A stretch of 64,000 nucleotides of DNA from JBBQCW01 sp038319025 (GTDB taxonomy: Bacteria; Actinomycetota; Thermoleophilia; Solirubrobacterales; Solirubrobacteraceae), in NCBI GenBank assembly GCA_038319025.1, contig JBBQCW010000010.1:1-64000 (forward strand). The letters run 5' to 3'. A model generated the notes under the pieces. It made no database searches and had not been told where the DNA came from. It saw nothing but the letters and a program-made list of their open reading frames with translations. Of the stretch, positions 33,354-41,785 are shown piece after piece; within the stretch, counting starts at the first letter, position 1; each line of letters starts with the position of its first letter. Position numbers and translations under genes: made by a program.

Positions 33354-34559
33354 TCAGACCGTCCGCAGCGCCTCGGTCGGCGACAGACGCGCCGCTCGCA
33401 TCGAGGGATAGAGGCCGGCCACCGCGCCGATCAGCACCGCGGCAACCATCCCGCCGAATACCGCCGTCAGCGGCACCACCGTCGGCTGATTACGCGCCGT
33501 GGCGTAGATCGCGGTGACAATCGCGCCGAGCACCGCTCCCGCCGCGCCGCCCATGCCCGCGAGCAGGAGCGACTCGGTCAAAAACTGGGTCGAGATGTGC
33601 CGGCGCGTGGCCCCGAGGGCGCGCCGCAGGCCGATCTCCGACCGGCGCTCGATCACCGAGATGACCATGACGTTGGCGATGCCCACACCACCAACCAGCA
33701 GGGCGACAGCACCGAGTCCCAGCAGCAGTGACGTGAAGGCGCCCTTGGCGTCGGCACGGGCTTGCAGGGCGTCCGACGGACGGCTGACGCTGACCTCTTC
33801 CGGATGCTCAGGGTTGGCGATCGAGCCGCTGAGGGCGCGGATCGACGTGAGCTTGTCGTGGTCGGTGCGGACGTAAATCGTGGTGGGGTTGCGCGCGGTG
33901 GAGTACAGCCGGTTGGCGATCGGGTAGCCCATCAGCGCTGCGCGGTCCAGGTCGGAGGCCAGCGTGAGCGGTTTCATGATCCCCACGACCGTGAAATATC
34001 GGCCGGAGAGATACACCTGCGGACTGCCCTGGACCGATGAGATCCCCAGGCGCCGCGCGGCGAGGGCGCCGAGAACCACAGTCGGAAACTGCGCCGTCGC
34101 GGCGGTCAGGAAGGAGCCCGAGGCCAACTGCCCGCCCAGAGTTTTGAGGAGGCTTGGATCGGTGGCCTGAGCGGAGATGCCGCTCGTCACCCCCGGATCG
34201 ACAAACCCCGTGCGGCGCACCGTCACATTGCTCACGGCATAGAGCGCCGAGGCACCTTGGACACCCGGCGTGGCCCTGATCTTGGCCTGCGCCGTCTTGG
34301 GCAATTGGGCGTCGTCGCCGAAGAACGACTGCCCCGCCTGAACGGTGAGCAGGTTAGTGCCGAGCTTGTCGATGGTGGCCAGCAGATCGGCCTGACTGGA
34401 AGCGGAGATGCCCAGTACCGCCACCATCGATGCGATCCCGATCGCCACACCGATCGCCGACAGTGCGGCACGGAGCTTGCGGGTGCGCAGGCCGATGCTG
34501 CCCACCGCGAAGACGTCAGAGGGCAGCAGGCGACTGGGGACCAGAGGCGGCGCGCTCAT
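33354..34559 (-). CDS. ABC transporter permease (MacB/FtsX type)
   Basis: 401 residues: an N-terminal membrane helix (about 28-50), a large extracytoplasmic MacB-type periplasmic core domain (to about 270) and an FtsX domain with three C-terminal helices (LLLGLGAVALLVGGVGIANVMVISV, then two more) and the ERRSEIGLRRALGATRRHI coupling loop. Such permeases drive extrusion of peptides, antibiotics or lipoproteins by mechanotransmission. The start overlaps the ATPase stop (ATGA), the last step of a lipoprotein-adaptor-ATPase-permease operon. Confidence 0.93.
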   Translation of the reverse strand: MSAPPLVPSRLLPSDVFAVGSIGLRTRKLRAALSAIGVAIGIASMVAVLGISASSQADLLATIDKLGTNLLTVQAGQSFFGDDAQLPKTAQAKIRATPGVQGASALYAVSNVTVRRTGFVDPGVTSGISAQATDPSLLKTLGGQLASGSFLTAATAQFPTVVLGALAARRLGISSVQGSPQVYLSGRYFTVVGIMKPLTLASDLDRAALMGYPIANRLYSTARNPTTIYVRTDHDKLTSIRALSGSIANPEHPEEVSVSRPSDALQARADAKGAFTSLLLGLGAVALLVGGVGIANVMVISVIERRSEIGLRRALGATRRHISTQFLTESLLLAGMGGAAGAVLGAIVTAIYATARNQPTVVPLTAVFGGMVAAVLIGAVAGLYPSMRAARLSPTEALRTV

Positions 34560-35281
34560 GCCGCATCACCGACGATCTCGCCGTCGAGCATCTCCACGCG
34601 ACGCGGCATTGACGCGGCCAGCGCGACGTCGTGAGTGATGATCACGAGCGTTGCACCATCGGAGTTCAGCTCACGCAGCAGCCCGATGATCTCTCCACCT
34701 GTCCGGGTATCCAAGTTGCCGGTCGGCTCGTCGGCGAACACGATCGCCGGCGCACCCACGATGGCTCGGGCGATCGCCACGCGCTGGCGCTCACCCCCGG
34801 AAAGCTCGTTCGGACGATGCGTCATGCGGTGGCTCAGGCCGACACGCTCCAGAGCATGACGCGCACGATCCCTGCGTTCGTCCGCGGGCAGCCCGGTGTA
34901 GAGCAGGCCGCCGGCGACGTTGTCCAGCGCGCGCATGCCGTCAAGCAGGAAGAACTGCTGAAAGACGAACCCGATGCGGCGGGCGCGCAGGGCGGCCAGC
35001 TCGTTGTCGGTGGCGGTCGCGGCGTCGTAGCCGTCGATCTCCACCGAGCCCTCGGTGGGGCGATCCAGGGTGCCCATGATCTGGAGCAACGTGGTCTTAC
35101 CCGAGCCCGACGGCCCGACCACGGCGACCAACTCGCCCGCTTCGATCTGCAGATCCACGCCGCGCAGCGCAGCCACATCGCCGGCGTAGCGCTTGGTCAC
35201 TCCGGTCAGCCGCAACGCGGGGTGCGGAGCGGGCGGGGGGAGCGCGACGGTGTCGCCCTCCCCCCATTCATCAGCGGTCAT
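34556..35281 (-). CDS. ABC transporter ATPase (MacB/LolD type)
   Basis: 241 residues. Walker A GPSGSGKTT near 55, Q-loop QQFFLLDGM, signature LSGGERQRVAIARAI near 160, Walker B IVFADEPTGNLD and the switch IITHD. The NLDTRTG segment after Walker B is typical of the LolD/MacB/FtsE group. Overlaps the adaptor gene upstream (ATGA) and the permease downstream (ATGA), so the three are co-translated. Confidence 0.95.
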   Translation of the reverse strand: MTADEWGEGDTVALPPPAPHPALRLTGVTKRYAGDVAALRGVDLQIEAGELVAVVGPSGSGKTTLLQIMGTLDRPTEGSVEIDGYDAATATDNELAALRARRIGFVFQQFFLLDGMRALDNVAGGLLYTGLPADERRDRARHALERVGLSHRMTHRPNELSGGERQRVAIARAIVGAPAIVFADEPTGNLDTRTGGEIIGLLRELNSDGATLVIITHDVALAASMPRRVEMLDGEIVGDAA

Positions 35282-36852
35282 GCTGTTTCCGAGGCGTTGG
35301 TGACCGTCATACCCGGCTGCAGGCCCGAGCCCGTGATCTGCACGAACCCGCTCGTGTAGAGCCCAGGTTCGACGGCGACGAGCCTGTGGGTCCCGCCGCT
35401 GACGACGTCGACGGCGAACCGACCGCCCGGCTGGGCGATCAGCGCCGTGACCGGCACCGCCAGCACGTTCTTCACGCGGCTCTGCTCGAAGCGGACCGTC
35501 ACCGGCGCCTGGTCGAGCGCCGAGCCACGCGTACTCGTGAGGCGGATGAGCACGGTGATCGTCGCGTCGGTGGAACCGCTGCTGCCACCGCCGCTGCTGC
35601 TGCTCGACGCGGGTGCAGTCGCGACCTTGCCTACGGATGTGATCCGGCCGGGCACCACCGTGTTGCCCGGCAGCTCCACCGTGACCCGAGCGCCCGTCTT
35701 GGCCAGTGCCTGCTTGGTGGTGGCGAGGTTGACGGTGACCTGGCGCCGCGTGTCGGTGGTGGTCATCAGCGTGTTGGCTGCCGTGGCGGCCGAACCGGAG
35801 GATGTGGCCGACCCGCTGCTGCCGGCGCCTCCCCCCGAGGTGGCGCCGCCGGCCGGGGCCGAGCCGCCGCTGGGTGCCGCGGATGGGGCGGCCGTCGTCT
35901 TCGACGGTGTCGTGGGCGCCCGGCTCGGGGCTGTCTTGGTCGGGGTGGTGGGCTTGGTCGGCGTTGTGGTCGTTGGCGTCGTTGGCGTCGTCGTGGTCGG
36001 GGTGGTGGTCGTGGGCGTGGTCGTGGGCGTGGTCGGCGTCGTAGGTGTGGTCTGGACGTCAGCCACCACCGCGGTCTCAGAACCAGCCGTCGAGCGGGCC
36101 GCTGTGAAGAGCACGGCGTCGCGCGCCTGCCCTGTCCCGGTGGTAGTGCTGGCGGTCGTGGTCGATCCCGCCGAAGAGGACCCACCACCAGAAGCGCCGC
36201 TGGATGCGCTGCCGCCGAGCGTGGCCGACACCGTCCCGATGCGATGCGCGCCGGGCAGGAACACGACACGACCCAGATCCAGGCTGCCGGTCTGATCCAG
36301 GCCGTGCGCCTTCTGGAAAAGCTCGACGGCTGCCGTCGTCCCTGAGTCCCAGGTGTCGTCGAGGGTCATGGCCTTTGCGTCGTCGTACCCGAGCGCGCGC
36401 AGATCAAGTTCCAGTTCGGCGACGTCGCGGCCGCTCGCCGACGAGCTTGCCGACAACGTCCGGTACGCAGGCCGCGAGCCGTTCAGCAGGACCACCGGAG
36501 TCGCGTCCACCTTGTACAGCGTGCCGTCGGGCCTGATCGTGGCACCTGCCTGTGGCAACCACGTCACGGTGCCTGATAGTCGGTTGACCACGTCGCGAGC
36601 GTCGCCGTAGCCGAGCGTCCCGCTTTCCGAGTCGACCTCGACGAGATCCTGTCGGCGGATCGTGGTGGTGGCGGTCGAGTTTGACGCGCTTCTCGCCGCG
36701 GTCGACGAGGAGTCCGAGAACCCCCCGGTCGCCGCCACGGCGATCAGCGCGACGGCTCCGACGGCGAGTGCCGCAAAGGCCGCGATCCGGCGTCGGGATC
36801 GGGTGGGCGGGGCCGACGGCTCGTCGACCCCGGTCTCGTCGGTGCCCTGCAT
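35278..36852 (-). CDS. Membrane-fusion (HlyD/MacA-like) adaptor with peptidoglycan-binding domain and Thr/Pro linker
   Basis: 524 residues: one N-terminal membrane helix (about 22-42), then a short beta segment, a peptidoglycan-binding-1-like region (VAELELDLRALGYDD...TAAVELFQKAHGLDQTG), a very long low-complexity linker of TTP/TTT repeats and Gly/Ser (about 220-360), and a C-terminal adaptor part with VTVRFEQSRVKNVLAVPVTALI and a MacA-like membrane-proximal domain. In MacAB-like actinobacterial systems this subunit joins the permease to the wall. The start ATG overlaps the stop of the lipoprotein gene (TGATG). The linker is unusually long. Confidence 0.82.
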   Translation of the reverse strand: MQGTDETGVDEPSAPPTRSRRRIAAFAALAVGAVALIAVAATGGFSDSSSTAARSASNSTATTTIRRQDLVEVDSESGTLGYGDARDVVNRLSGTVTWLPQAGATIRPDGTLYKVDATPVVLLNGSRPAYRTLSASSSASGRDVAELELDLRALGYDDAKAMTLDDTWDSGTTAAVELFQKAHGLDQTGSLDLGRVVFLPGAHRIGTVSATLGGSASSGASGGGSSSAGSTTTASTTTGTGQARDAVLFTAARSTAGSETAVVADVQTTPTTPTTPTTTPTTTTPTTTTPTTPTTTTPTKPTTPTKTAPSRAPTTPSKTTAAPSAAPSGGSAPAGGATSGGGAGSSGSATSSGSAATAANTLMTTTDTRRQVTVNLATTKQALAKTGARVTVELPGNTVVPGRITSVGKVATAPASSSSSGGGSSGSTDATITVLIRLTSTRGSALDQAPVTVRFEQSRVKNVLAVPVTALIAQPGGRFAVDVVSGGTHRLVAVEPGLYTSGFVQITGSGLQPGMTVTNASETA

Positions 36853-37415
36853 CACTGCGAGGTCCCGCTCGGTGCGGCGCCACCGGGCGGTCCGCCCGGG
36901 CCGCCCGCTCCGCCGCCCGGCGGTTGCAGGCCGACCTGCTTCTGGCACGCGGTCATCGCGGCCTGCGTGTTCGGGTTGCTGCGGTCAAGGCCCTTCAGCA
37001 ACTGGATGGGACCGCCGCCGGGGCCGCTCGACGGGCTGGGGTCGGCGACATTCAGACCCTTGCTGCGCAGGCAGGCCGTGAATTTCGTCAGCTGATCCTG
37101 GAACTTTTGGCGGTCGGCGGTCGTGAGGTTGCCGAAAGCGCCTTGCAGGTACTTCTGGCAGCTCTTGGCGGCCGTCTGGAGCTTGCTCTGATCCACACCT
37201 GCCGGCGGACCGGTCGGCCCCCCGGAACCTGGATCGGGGACGTTGACCCCTTGCTTGCGCATGCACGCGGAGAACTTGAGCTGGGCCGCCTCGCGTTTAT
37301 CGGAGGCCGAGCCGGAGGAGCTGGAGCTCGAGCTGGATCCGCCACCGCACGCGGCCAGCGTGAGGGAGAGGACCGCTGCGAGGGAGAGCATGGTGAAGAG
37401 GGGTTTGATGCGCAC
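36852..37415 (-). CDS. Lipoprotein with duplicated Cys motif, first gene of the ABC export operon
   Basis: About 187 residues from GTG 37415. Lipobox LTLAACG, a poly-Ser/Gly linker, then two similar units: FSACMRKQGVNVPDP and FTACLRSKGLNVADP about 60 residues apart, each followed by another Cys (KSCQKY and TACQKQ), and a Gly/Pro tail. Small lipoproteins of this sort often precede MacAB-like operons in actinobacteria, but their task is unproven; a substrate-binding or sensing role is possible. A 117-bp gap separates it from the histidine kinase gene, so its own promoter is likely there. Confidence 0.72.
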   Translation of the reverse strand: MRIKPLFTMLSLAAVLSLTLAACGGGSSSSSSSSGSASDKREAAQLKFSACMRKQGVNVPDPGSGGPTGPPAGVDQSKLQTAAKSCQKYLQGAFGNLTTADRQKFQDQLTKFTACLRSKGLNVADPSPSSGPGGGPIQLLKGLDRSNPNTQAAMTACQKQVGLQPPGGGAGGPGGPPGGAAPSGTSQ

Positions 37416-37532
37416 GGTGCTGAATGCCTTTCGTGACGGTCGTGCCGGATGTTCGTTCCGGCCGTGGGCACCATTGAGCCAGACCAACGTGAACGCCCGG
37501 CCAGAGCGGGCGAAGAACTCCGTAAGAAGCGC

Positions 37533-38936
37533 TCAGACCGCGACGGCGCCGGGCAGGCTGAGCACGAAGCAGGCCCCGCCGCCGGCGACCTCCTCGACGC
37601 GCACCCGGCCGCCGTGCGCCTCGGCCACCTGGCGCACGATGGCCAGCCCCAGGCCCGATCCGGCGCGCTCGCGCGCCACGGCACCGCGAGCAAAGCGGTC
37701 GAAGATGTGCTCGGCCTCCGCCGGGTCCACCCCCGGCCCATGGTCGACCACGGTCAATGCCGCGTCCGCACCGTCCAACATGACGCCCACCTCGACCGGC
37801 CCGGCGGGCGGGCCGTATTTGGCGGCGTTGTCAAGCAGGTTGTTGATGGCGCGGGCAAGTCGCTCGGCCGCACCGGGCACGACGCACGGCGTGAGCGTCG
37901 TGGTGAAGACGACGGCGGGTGCGTGCCGCCGAGCGCGATCGACCGCCTCGGCGACGAGAGCGTCCAGCCGGACGTCCTCGCGGTCGTCCTGGACACCTCC
38001 CATCTCCTCACCCCGTGCCAGTTCGATCACGCCGGCGACGAGAGCCCCCAGCTCGTCGGCTTGGGCGACCACGTCATCGAGAATTACGCGCCGCTGCTCG
38101 ACGTCGAGGCGGTCGCCGGCCTCGGCCAGAACCTCGACGTTGGTGCGCAGCGCCGACACCGGCGTGCGCAGCTCGTGGGAGGCATCCGCCGCCAGCCGGC
38201 GCTGGGCCTCCACGGACTCCTGAACGCGATCGAGCATCGCGTTGAACGAAGAGGCCATCCGGCCGACCTCATCGTCGGAGCGTGGCTCCAGACGGCGCCC
38301 GAGATCTCCCGTCGCCTCGATGTGCTCGGCCGCCTCGGTCAACTCGGTGACCGGCTCCAAAGCCGGCTTGGAGAAGACACGGGCCAGAAGTGCGGCCGCT
38401 GCCGTACCGACGACGACGAGCAAGGCCAGGACGGTCCGCAGGTCGTGGAGCGCGCCGTCGACCGCGGTCAGCGGCCGCGCGAGCTGGAGCGCGCCGTCGC
38501 TCACGGGAACGGTGATGACGCGCAGATGCACCCCTTGCGCCGTACGGTCCGACAGCACGGCCGCGCCCTTTCCGGCGGCCGCCGCCAGCCCGCGATCAGT
38601 GGCGGTGACGGGGATGACGATGTCGCCGCTCGTCCGCTCCAAGCTCCCGGTCGCGGTGAGCTTCTGGGCCAGATCGATCGGGCCTCCGGACTTCACCCGT
38701 GGGACGGGGAGCTGGAGCTGGAGCGAGCGCGGTGGACCTCCGACCCCACCGAACCCTGGGTCCTGCGCAGACAGCACTCGCACAAACGTGGCCTGTCCGC
38801 GCAGCTGATCATCGACCTGGTCACGTAACGCGCCCCGCACCGCGACGTAGGCCGCCACCGAGCCGAGCACCAGGACTAGCCCGACGATGCCCGCGGACAT
38901 GACCGTCAGTCGCCCGCGCAGGCGCAACCGACGCAT
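37533..38936 (-). CDS. Sensor histidine kinase
   Basis: 467 residues: two membrane helices (about 13-33 and 155-180) enclosing an extracytoplasmic sensor loop, a HAMP region, the H-box DASHELRTPVSALRTN (His254), N-box NNLLDNAAKYG, G1 DHGPGVD, F-box and G2 GSGLGLAIVRQ. It resembles MprB/PrrB-type kinases. It overlaps the response-regulator gene by one base (TGATG; a GTG start would overlap by four). The adjoining ABC export operon is its likely target. Confidence 0.95.
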   Translation of the reverse strand: MRRLRLRGRLTVMSAGIVGLVLVLGSVAAYVAVRGALRDQVDDQLRGQATFVRVLSAQDPGFGGVGGPPRSLQLQLPVPRVKSGGPIDLAQKLTATGSLERTSGDIVIPVTATDRGLAAAAGKGAAVLSDRTAQGVHLRVITVPVSDGALQLARPLTAVDGALHDLRTVLALLVVVGTAAAALLARVFSKPALEPVTELTEAAEHIEATGDLGRRLEPRSDDEVGRMASSFNAMLDRVQESVEAQRRLAADASHELRTPVSALRTNVEVLAEAGDRLDVEQRRVILDDVVAQADELGALVAGVIELARGEEMGGVQDDREDVRLDALVAEAVDRARRHAPAVVFTTTLTPCVVPGAAERLARAINNLLDNAAKYGPPAGPVEVGVMLDGADAALTVVDHGPGVDPAEAEHIFDRFARGAVARERAGSGLGLAIVRQVAEAHGGRVRVEEVAGGGACFVLSLPGAVAV

Positions 38937-39622
38937 CACATGCCCTCACGCAGGACATACCCGATGCCTCGTACCGTGTGCAGCACCCGCGGGGCATCGC
39001 CGACCTCGGTCTTGCGTCGCAGATAGCCCATGTAGACGCCGAGGGAGTTGGAGGTGGCGCCGAAGTCGTAACCCCACACCCGCTCAAAGATCTGGCCGCG
39101 GCTCAGCACCTGGCGCGGATGTTCGAGGAACAGTTGGAGCAGGGAGAACTCCGTGCGGGAAAGCTCAAGGCGCTCGGTGCCTCGGAAAGCCTCGTGCGCG
39201 ACGGGATCAAGCCGCAGATCGCTGAAGCGCAGCTCCGGCGAGGATCCGGCCGCGCCGGCCCCGTCCGCTCGGCGCGACAGCGCACGCAGCCGAGCGTTCA
39301 ACTCCTTCAGCGCGAACGGCTTGACCAGGTAGTCGTCGGCGCCCGCGTCCAGTCCGGCCACCCGATCGTCGATGGCATCCCGCGCGGTGAGCATCAGCAC
39401 CGGGGTCACATCACCCGCGGCCCGCATCCGGCGGCACACCTCGAGCCCGTCGATCTGGGGCATCGCCACATCGAGCACGATCGCGTCCACCTGCTGTTCG
39501 GCCAGGATGTCCAGCGCCTGGCGCCCGTCGTGGGCGAGTTCGACGTCGTAGCGCTCCAGGCGCAAGGCCCGCTCCAGCGCTGCCCGCACACCGGGCTCAT
39601 CGTCGACGACCAGGACCCGCAT
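38936..39622 (-). CDS. OmpR/PhoB-family response regulator
   Basis: 228 residues: receiver domain with acidic pocket VVDDEP, phospho-acceptor Asp51 (VLDVAMP), Thr and Lys of LTARD and VKPFAL; a linker with Gly/Ala; then a winged-helix DNA-binding domain (ELRFSDLRLDP to VRGIGYVLREGM). Resembles MprA/PrrA. First gene of the regulator-kinase pair; together they probably control the ABC export genes downstream and perhaps envelope stress genes. Confidence 0.96.
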   Translation of the reverse strand: MRVLVVDDEPGVRAALERALRLERYDVELAHDGRQALDILAEQQVDAIVLDVAMPQIDGLEVCRRMRAAGDVTPVLMLTARDAIDDRVAGLDAGADDYLVKPFALKELNARLRALSRRADGAGAAGSSPELRFSDLRLDPVAHEAFRGTERLELSRTEFSLLQLFLEHPRQVLSRGQIFERVWGYDFGATSNSLGVYMGYLRRKTEVGDAPRVLHTVRGIGYVLREGM

Positions 39623-39698
39623 GTTGCCGAGGGTATCCAGCGCGGCGCAGAGGCCGATGAGCGCGCCGTAAGAGTTGTCGAAGAGGCGCGGGCCTGGC

Positions 39699-41372
39699 TC
39701 AGCGCGCGCCGGCTCGGGCGTCCAGCGCCTTCAGCAGCAGTTCGACGGACCGTTCGAGCTGGTCGATCGAGGCCTTGTCGACCGCCTTCACGCCCGTAGC
39801 CCGGTTGAGCCACATGTTGATCTCCCCGAAGGTGCGTCCGTCCTTGCGCCGAACCTCGGCCACGAGACGCTTGCGTTTGGCGCGCAGGAGCGAGCGGCGT
39901 TCGTGGAGCGGCAGAGTCTCCGGGTCAGGCTCCTCCGGTACGGCAGCCGGCCCCTGGAAGACGAATGGGTTGGTGGCTGTCGCCGTGGGTTTGGCGCCCG
40001 CCGGCGGACCGAACAGAGCAAGCTGGGGAGCGACATCGGCGGACAACGGCACGAAGCCCGGGTCCCCGTCGGGCTCGGTGGCGCTGCGCAGCGCGCGCTC
40101 CACGGCTGCGTCATCGAGCAGCCCGACCTCATCCCCGCGGGCCAAGAGGACATGACGCAGTTCCTCTTCGACGGCACTCGCGTGCTCGCGCAGGGTCCCC
40201 TCACCGGGTAGGTAGAGCCAGCTGCGCTCGCCGGCTGGTCGGCCGGGCACGGTGCGCACGAACCGGCCGACGATCTGCCGGAAGATCAGCGGGGTCTTGG
40301 CCGCCGTGGCATACACCCCGACACGTAGCCGGGGAATGTCCACCCCCTCGCTCACCATGTTGACCGCAACGATCCAGCGGTCCTTCGAGGCGGTGAAGTT
40401 CTGGAGCTGCTCGTGCGCGCGCGCCTCGTCATGCAGGACGACGGTCGGCGCGCGGCCCGTCACCTCTCGCAACACCTTGGCGATGCGCCGAGCGTGCTCA
40501 CCGTCGGCGGCGATCACCAGGCCGCCTGCATCCTTGTGGCCGGCCTCGCGGACCTGTTCGAGGCGCTCGTGGGCCGCCGCGATGATCCGGGGCAGCCCGT
40601 CCTTCAGCTCGGTGGAGATCGCGGTGCGGTAGCGGCGACTGGACTCGCGGGTGGACAGGATCTCGTCGAAGCCCGCCTCGATCACGTCGTCGCCGCTCTG
40701 CCATTGCAGGACCCCGTCGTAAGGGACGAAGGTGACCGGCCGACAGACGCCGTCGAGGATCGCATCGCCGTAGGCGTAGGACACGTCAGGCTCAACCACG
40801 CCGTCCGCGTCGTACTGGACGCCCGGGATCGGGCTGCCGTCGCTGCGAAATGGGGTCCCCGAAAGCAGCAGCCGTCTACGGGCGCGGCCGAACGCCACGG
40901 TGAAGCTCTCGCCCCACGCCAAATCCTCCCCCAGGTGGTGGGCCTCGTCGGCGATCACGAGGGTGGACGGCGTGACCTGCTGAGCCCAACGAGCGGCTGA
41001 GCTAGCCACGCGTGCGTAGGTGACCGCCACACCGGCGAACCCCCGCGGAGGCTTGACGTCCTCGGCATCAGGAATCAGATGCACGCCCACCTTGGCGGCC
41101 GCCGCCGACCACTGCCGGGTGAGCGGCGTGGTCGGGCAGACGACCACTACCCGCGAGATGAGACCGGCTCGGAGCAGGCCCCGTGCCGCCTCCAGCGCCG
41201 GGCGCGTCTTGCCGGCCCCGGGCGCCGCGGAAATCAGGAACGGCCCCTCTTCCCAGGTTTCCATGGTCTTCAGGGCGCGGACCTGCCAGGGGCGCAGGCC
41301 GGTGAGGTCGAAGGTGGCGGGGGGCTCGGGGGCCTGGGCGGGCTCGGGGGCGGTGATGGGCGAGCCGGACAC
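39699..41372 (-). CDS. SF2 DEAD/DEAH-box helicase
   Basis: 557 residues from GTG 41372. Helicase motifs in order: Q/N-terminal LRPWQVRAL, Walker A SAAPGAGKT near 43, VVCPTTPLTRQW (Ia), DEAHHLGED (II), LLLSGTPFRSDG (III), then a C-terminal domain with VSEGVDIPRLRVGVYAT (V) and FRQIVGRFVR (VI). The tail is helical. This is the type found as stand-alone ATP-dependent nucleic-acid translocases, often near restriction or repair genes. The frame stays open upstream through a Gly/Pro low-complexity stretch, but that region encodes the G+C-rich repeats and is not believed to be protein. Confidence 0.88.
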   Translation of the reverse strand: MSGSPITAPEPAQAPEPPATFDLTGLRPWQVRALKTMETWEEGPFLISAAPGAGKTRPALEAARGLLRAGLISRVVVVCPTTPLTRQWSAAAAKVGVHLIPDAEDVKPPRGFAGVAVTYARVASSAARWAQQVTPSTLVIADEAHHLGEDLAWGESFTVAFGRARRRLLLSGTPFRSDGSPIPGVQYDADGVVEPDVSYAYGDAILDGVCRPVTFVPYDGVLQWQSGDDVIEAGFDEILSTRESSRRYRTAISTELKDGLPRIIAAAHERLEQVREAGHKDAGGLVIAADGEHARRIAKVLREVTGRAPTVVLHDEARAHEQLQNFTASKDRWIVAVNMVSEGVDIPRLRVGVYATAAKTPLIFRQIVGRFVRTVPGRPAGERSWLYLPGEGTLREHASAVEEELRHVLLARGDEVGLLDDAAVERALRSATEPDGDPGFVPLSADVAPQLALFGPPAGAKPTATATNPFVFQGPAAVPEEPDPETLPLHERRSLLRAKRKRLVAEVRRKDGRTFGEINMWLNRATGVKAVDKASIDQLERSVELLLKALDARAGAR

Positions 41373-41631
41373 GAGCGCGCATCCTGCGTGATGGGCCGGA
41401 CGGCAGCGGCCCGGATTCCCGCGTGGTGCGGGGATTTTGCGGGGTCGGCCGGTTGGCGGAGGCGGGCGTTGCGGACATGTCACGCCCGCGGCACGAGGTC
41501 GGCACGTTCTGGCACACACGGGTGACAGGCGATCGATCAGGGTGGGTCGCGATGCGCTCGACCCACAAAACCGCCCGTGGCCCGGCCCGCCCGGTTGTCT
41601 CGGCCCGCCGGGGCCCAGCCCATCCGCCAGT

Positions 41632-41664
41632 CCCGGCCCGCCCGCCAAGCCCGGCCCGCCCGCC
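41632..41664. repeat. G+C-rich direct repeat in gene-free stretch 41373-41751
   Basis: CCCGGCCCGCCCGCC occurs at 41632-41646 and again at 41650-41664, within a wider tract of CCCGGCCCG-like units (41578-41673). The whole 379-bp interval between the helicase and DUF559 starts holds this tract and the palindrome at 41681-41785; no gene is seen in it. Confidence 0.6.
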
Positions 41665-41680
41665 GGGCCCGGCCGAACAC

Positions 41681-41785
41681 GTGAGGCGGATTTGTTGTCC
41701 TCACGAGTACATATCCGCGTCACCCCCTCGGCTCGCGGAGGGGTGAGGCGTATGAGTTCGTCTCACCCCAACAAATCCGCCTCAC
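41681..41785. repeat. 105-bp imperfect palindrome with perfect 17-bp outer arms
   Basis: GTGAGGCGGATTTGTTG (41681-41697) is exactly reverse-complementary to CAACAAATCCGCCTCAC (41769-41785). Between them lies a second, imperfect inverted pair built on CGCGTCACCCCC and GGAGGGGTGAGGCG near 41717-41750. The right arm covers codons 6-11 of the DUF559 gene, so the RNA could fold over its start codon. Confidence 0.8.

Noticed and set aside
35886..36060. Minisatellite or CRISPR-like array in the adaptor gene
   Set aside because: The GTGGTCGGCGTCGT-like units are simply the coding of the Thr/Pro linker; there are no equal-sized spacers or conserved repeats.
41373..41723. Helicase protein starting at 41723 with a Gly/Pro-rich N-terminus
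   Set aside because: The extra 117 residues are the translation of the G+C-rich repeats and of the region near the palindrome, with no helicase homology. GTG 41372 fits better.
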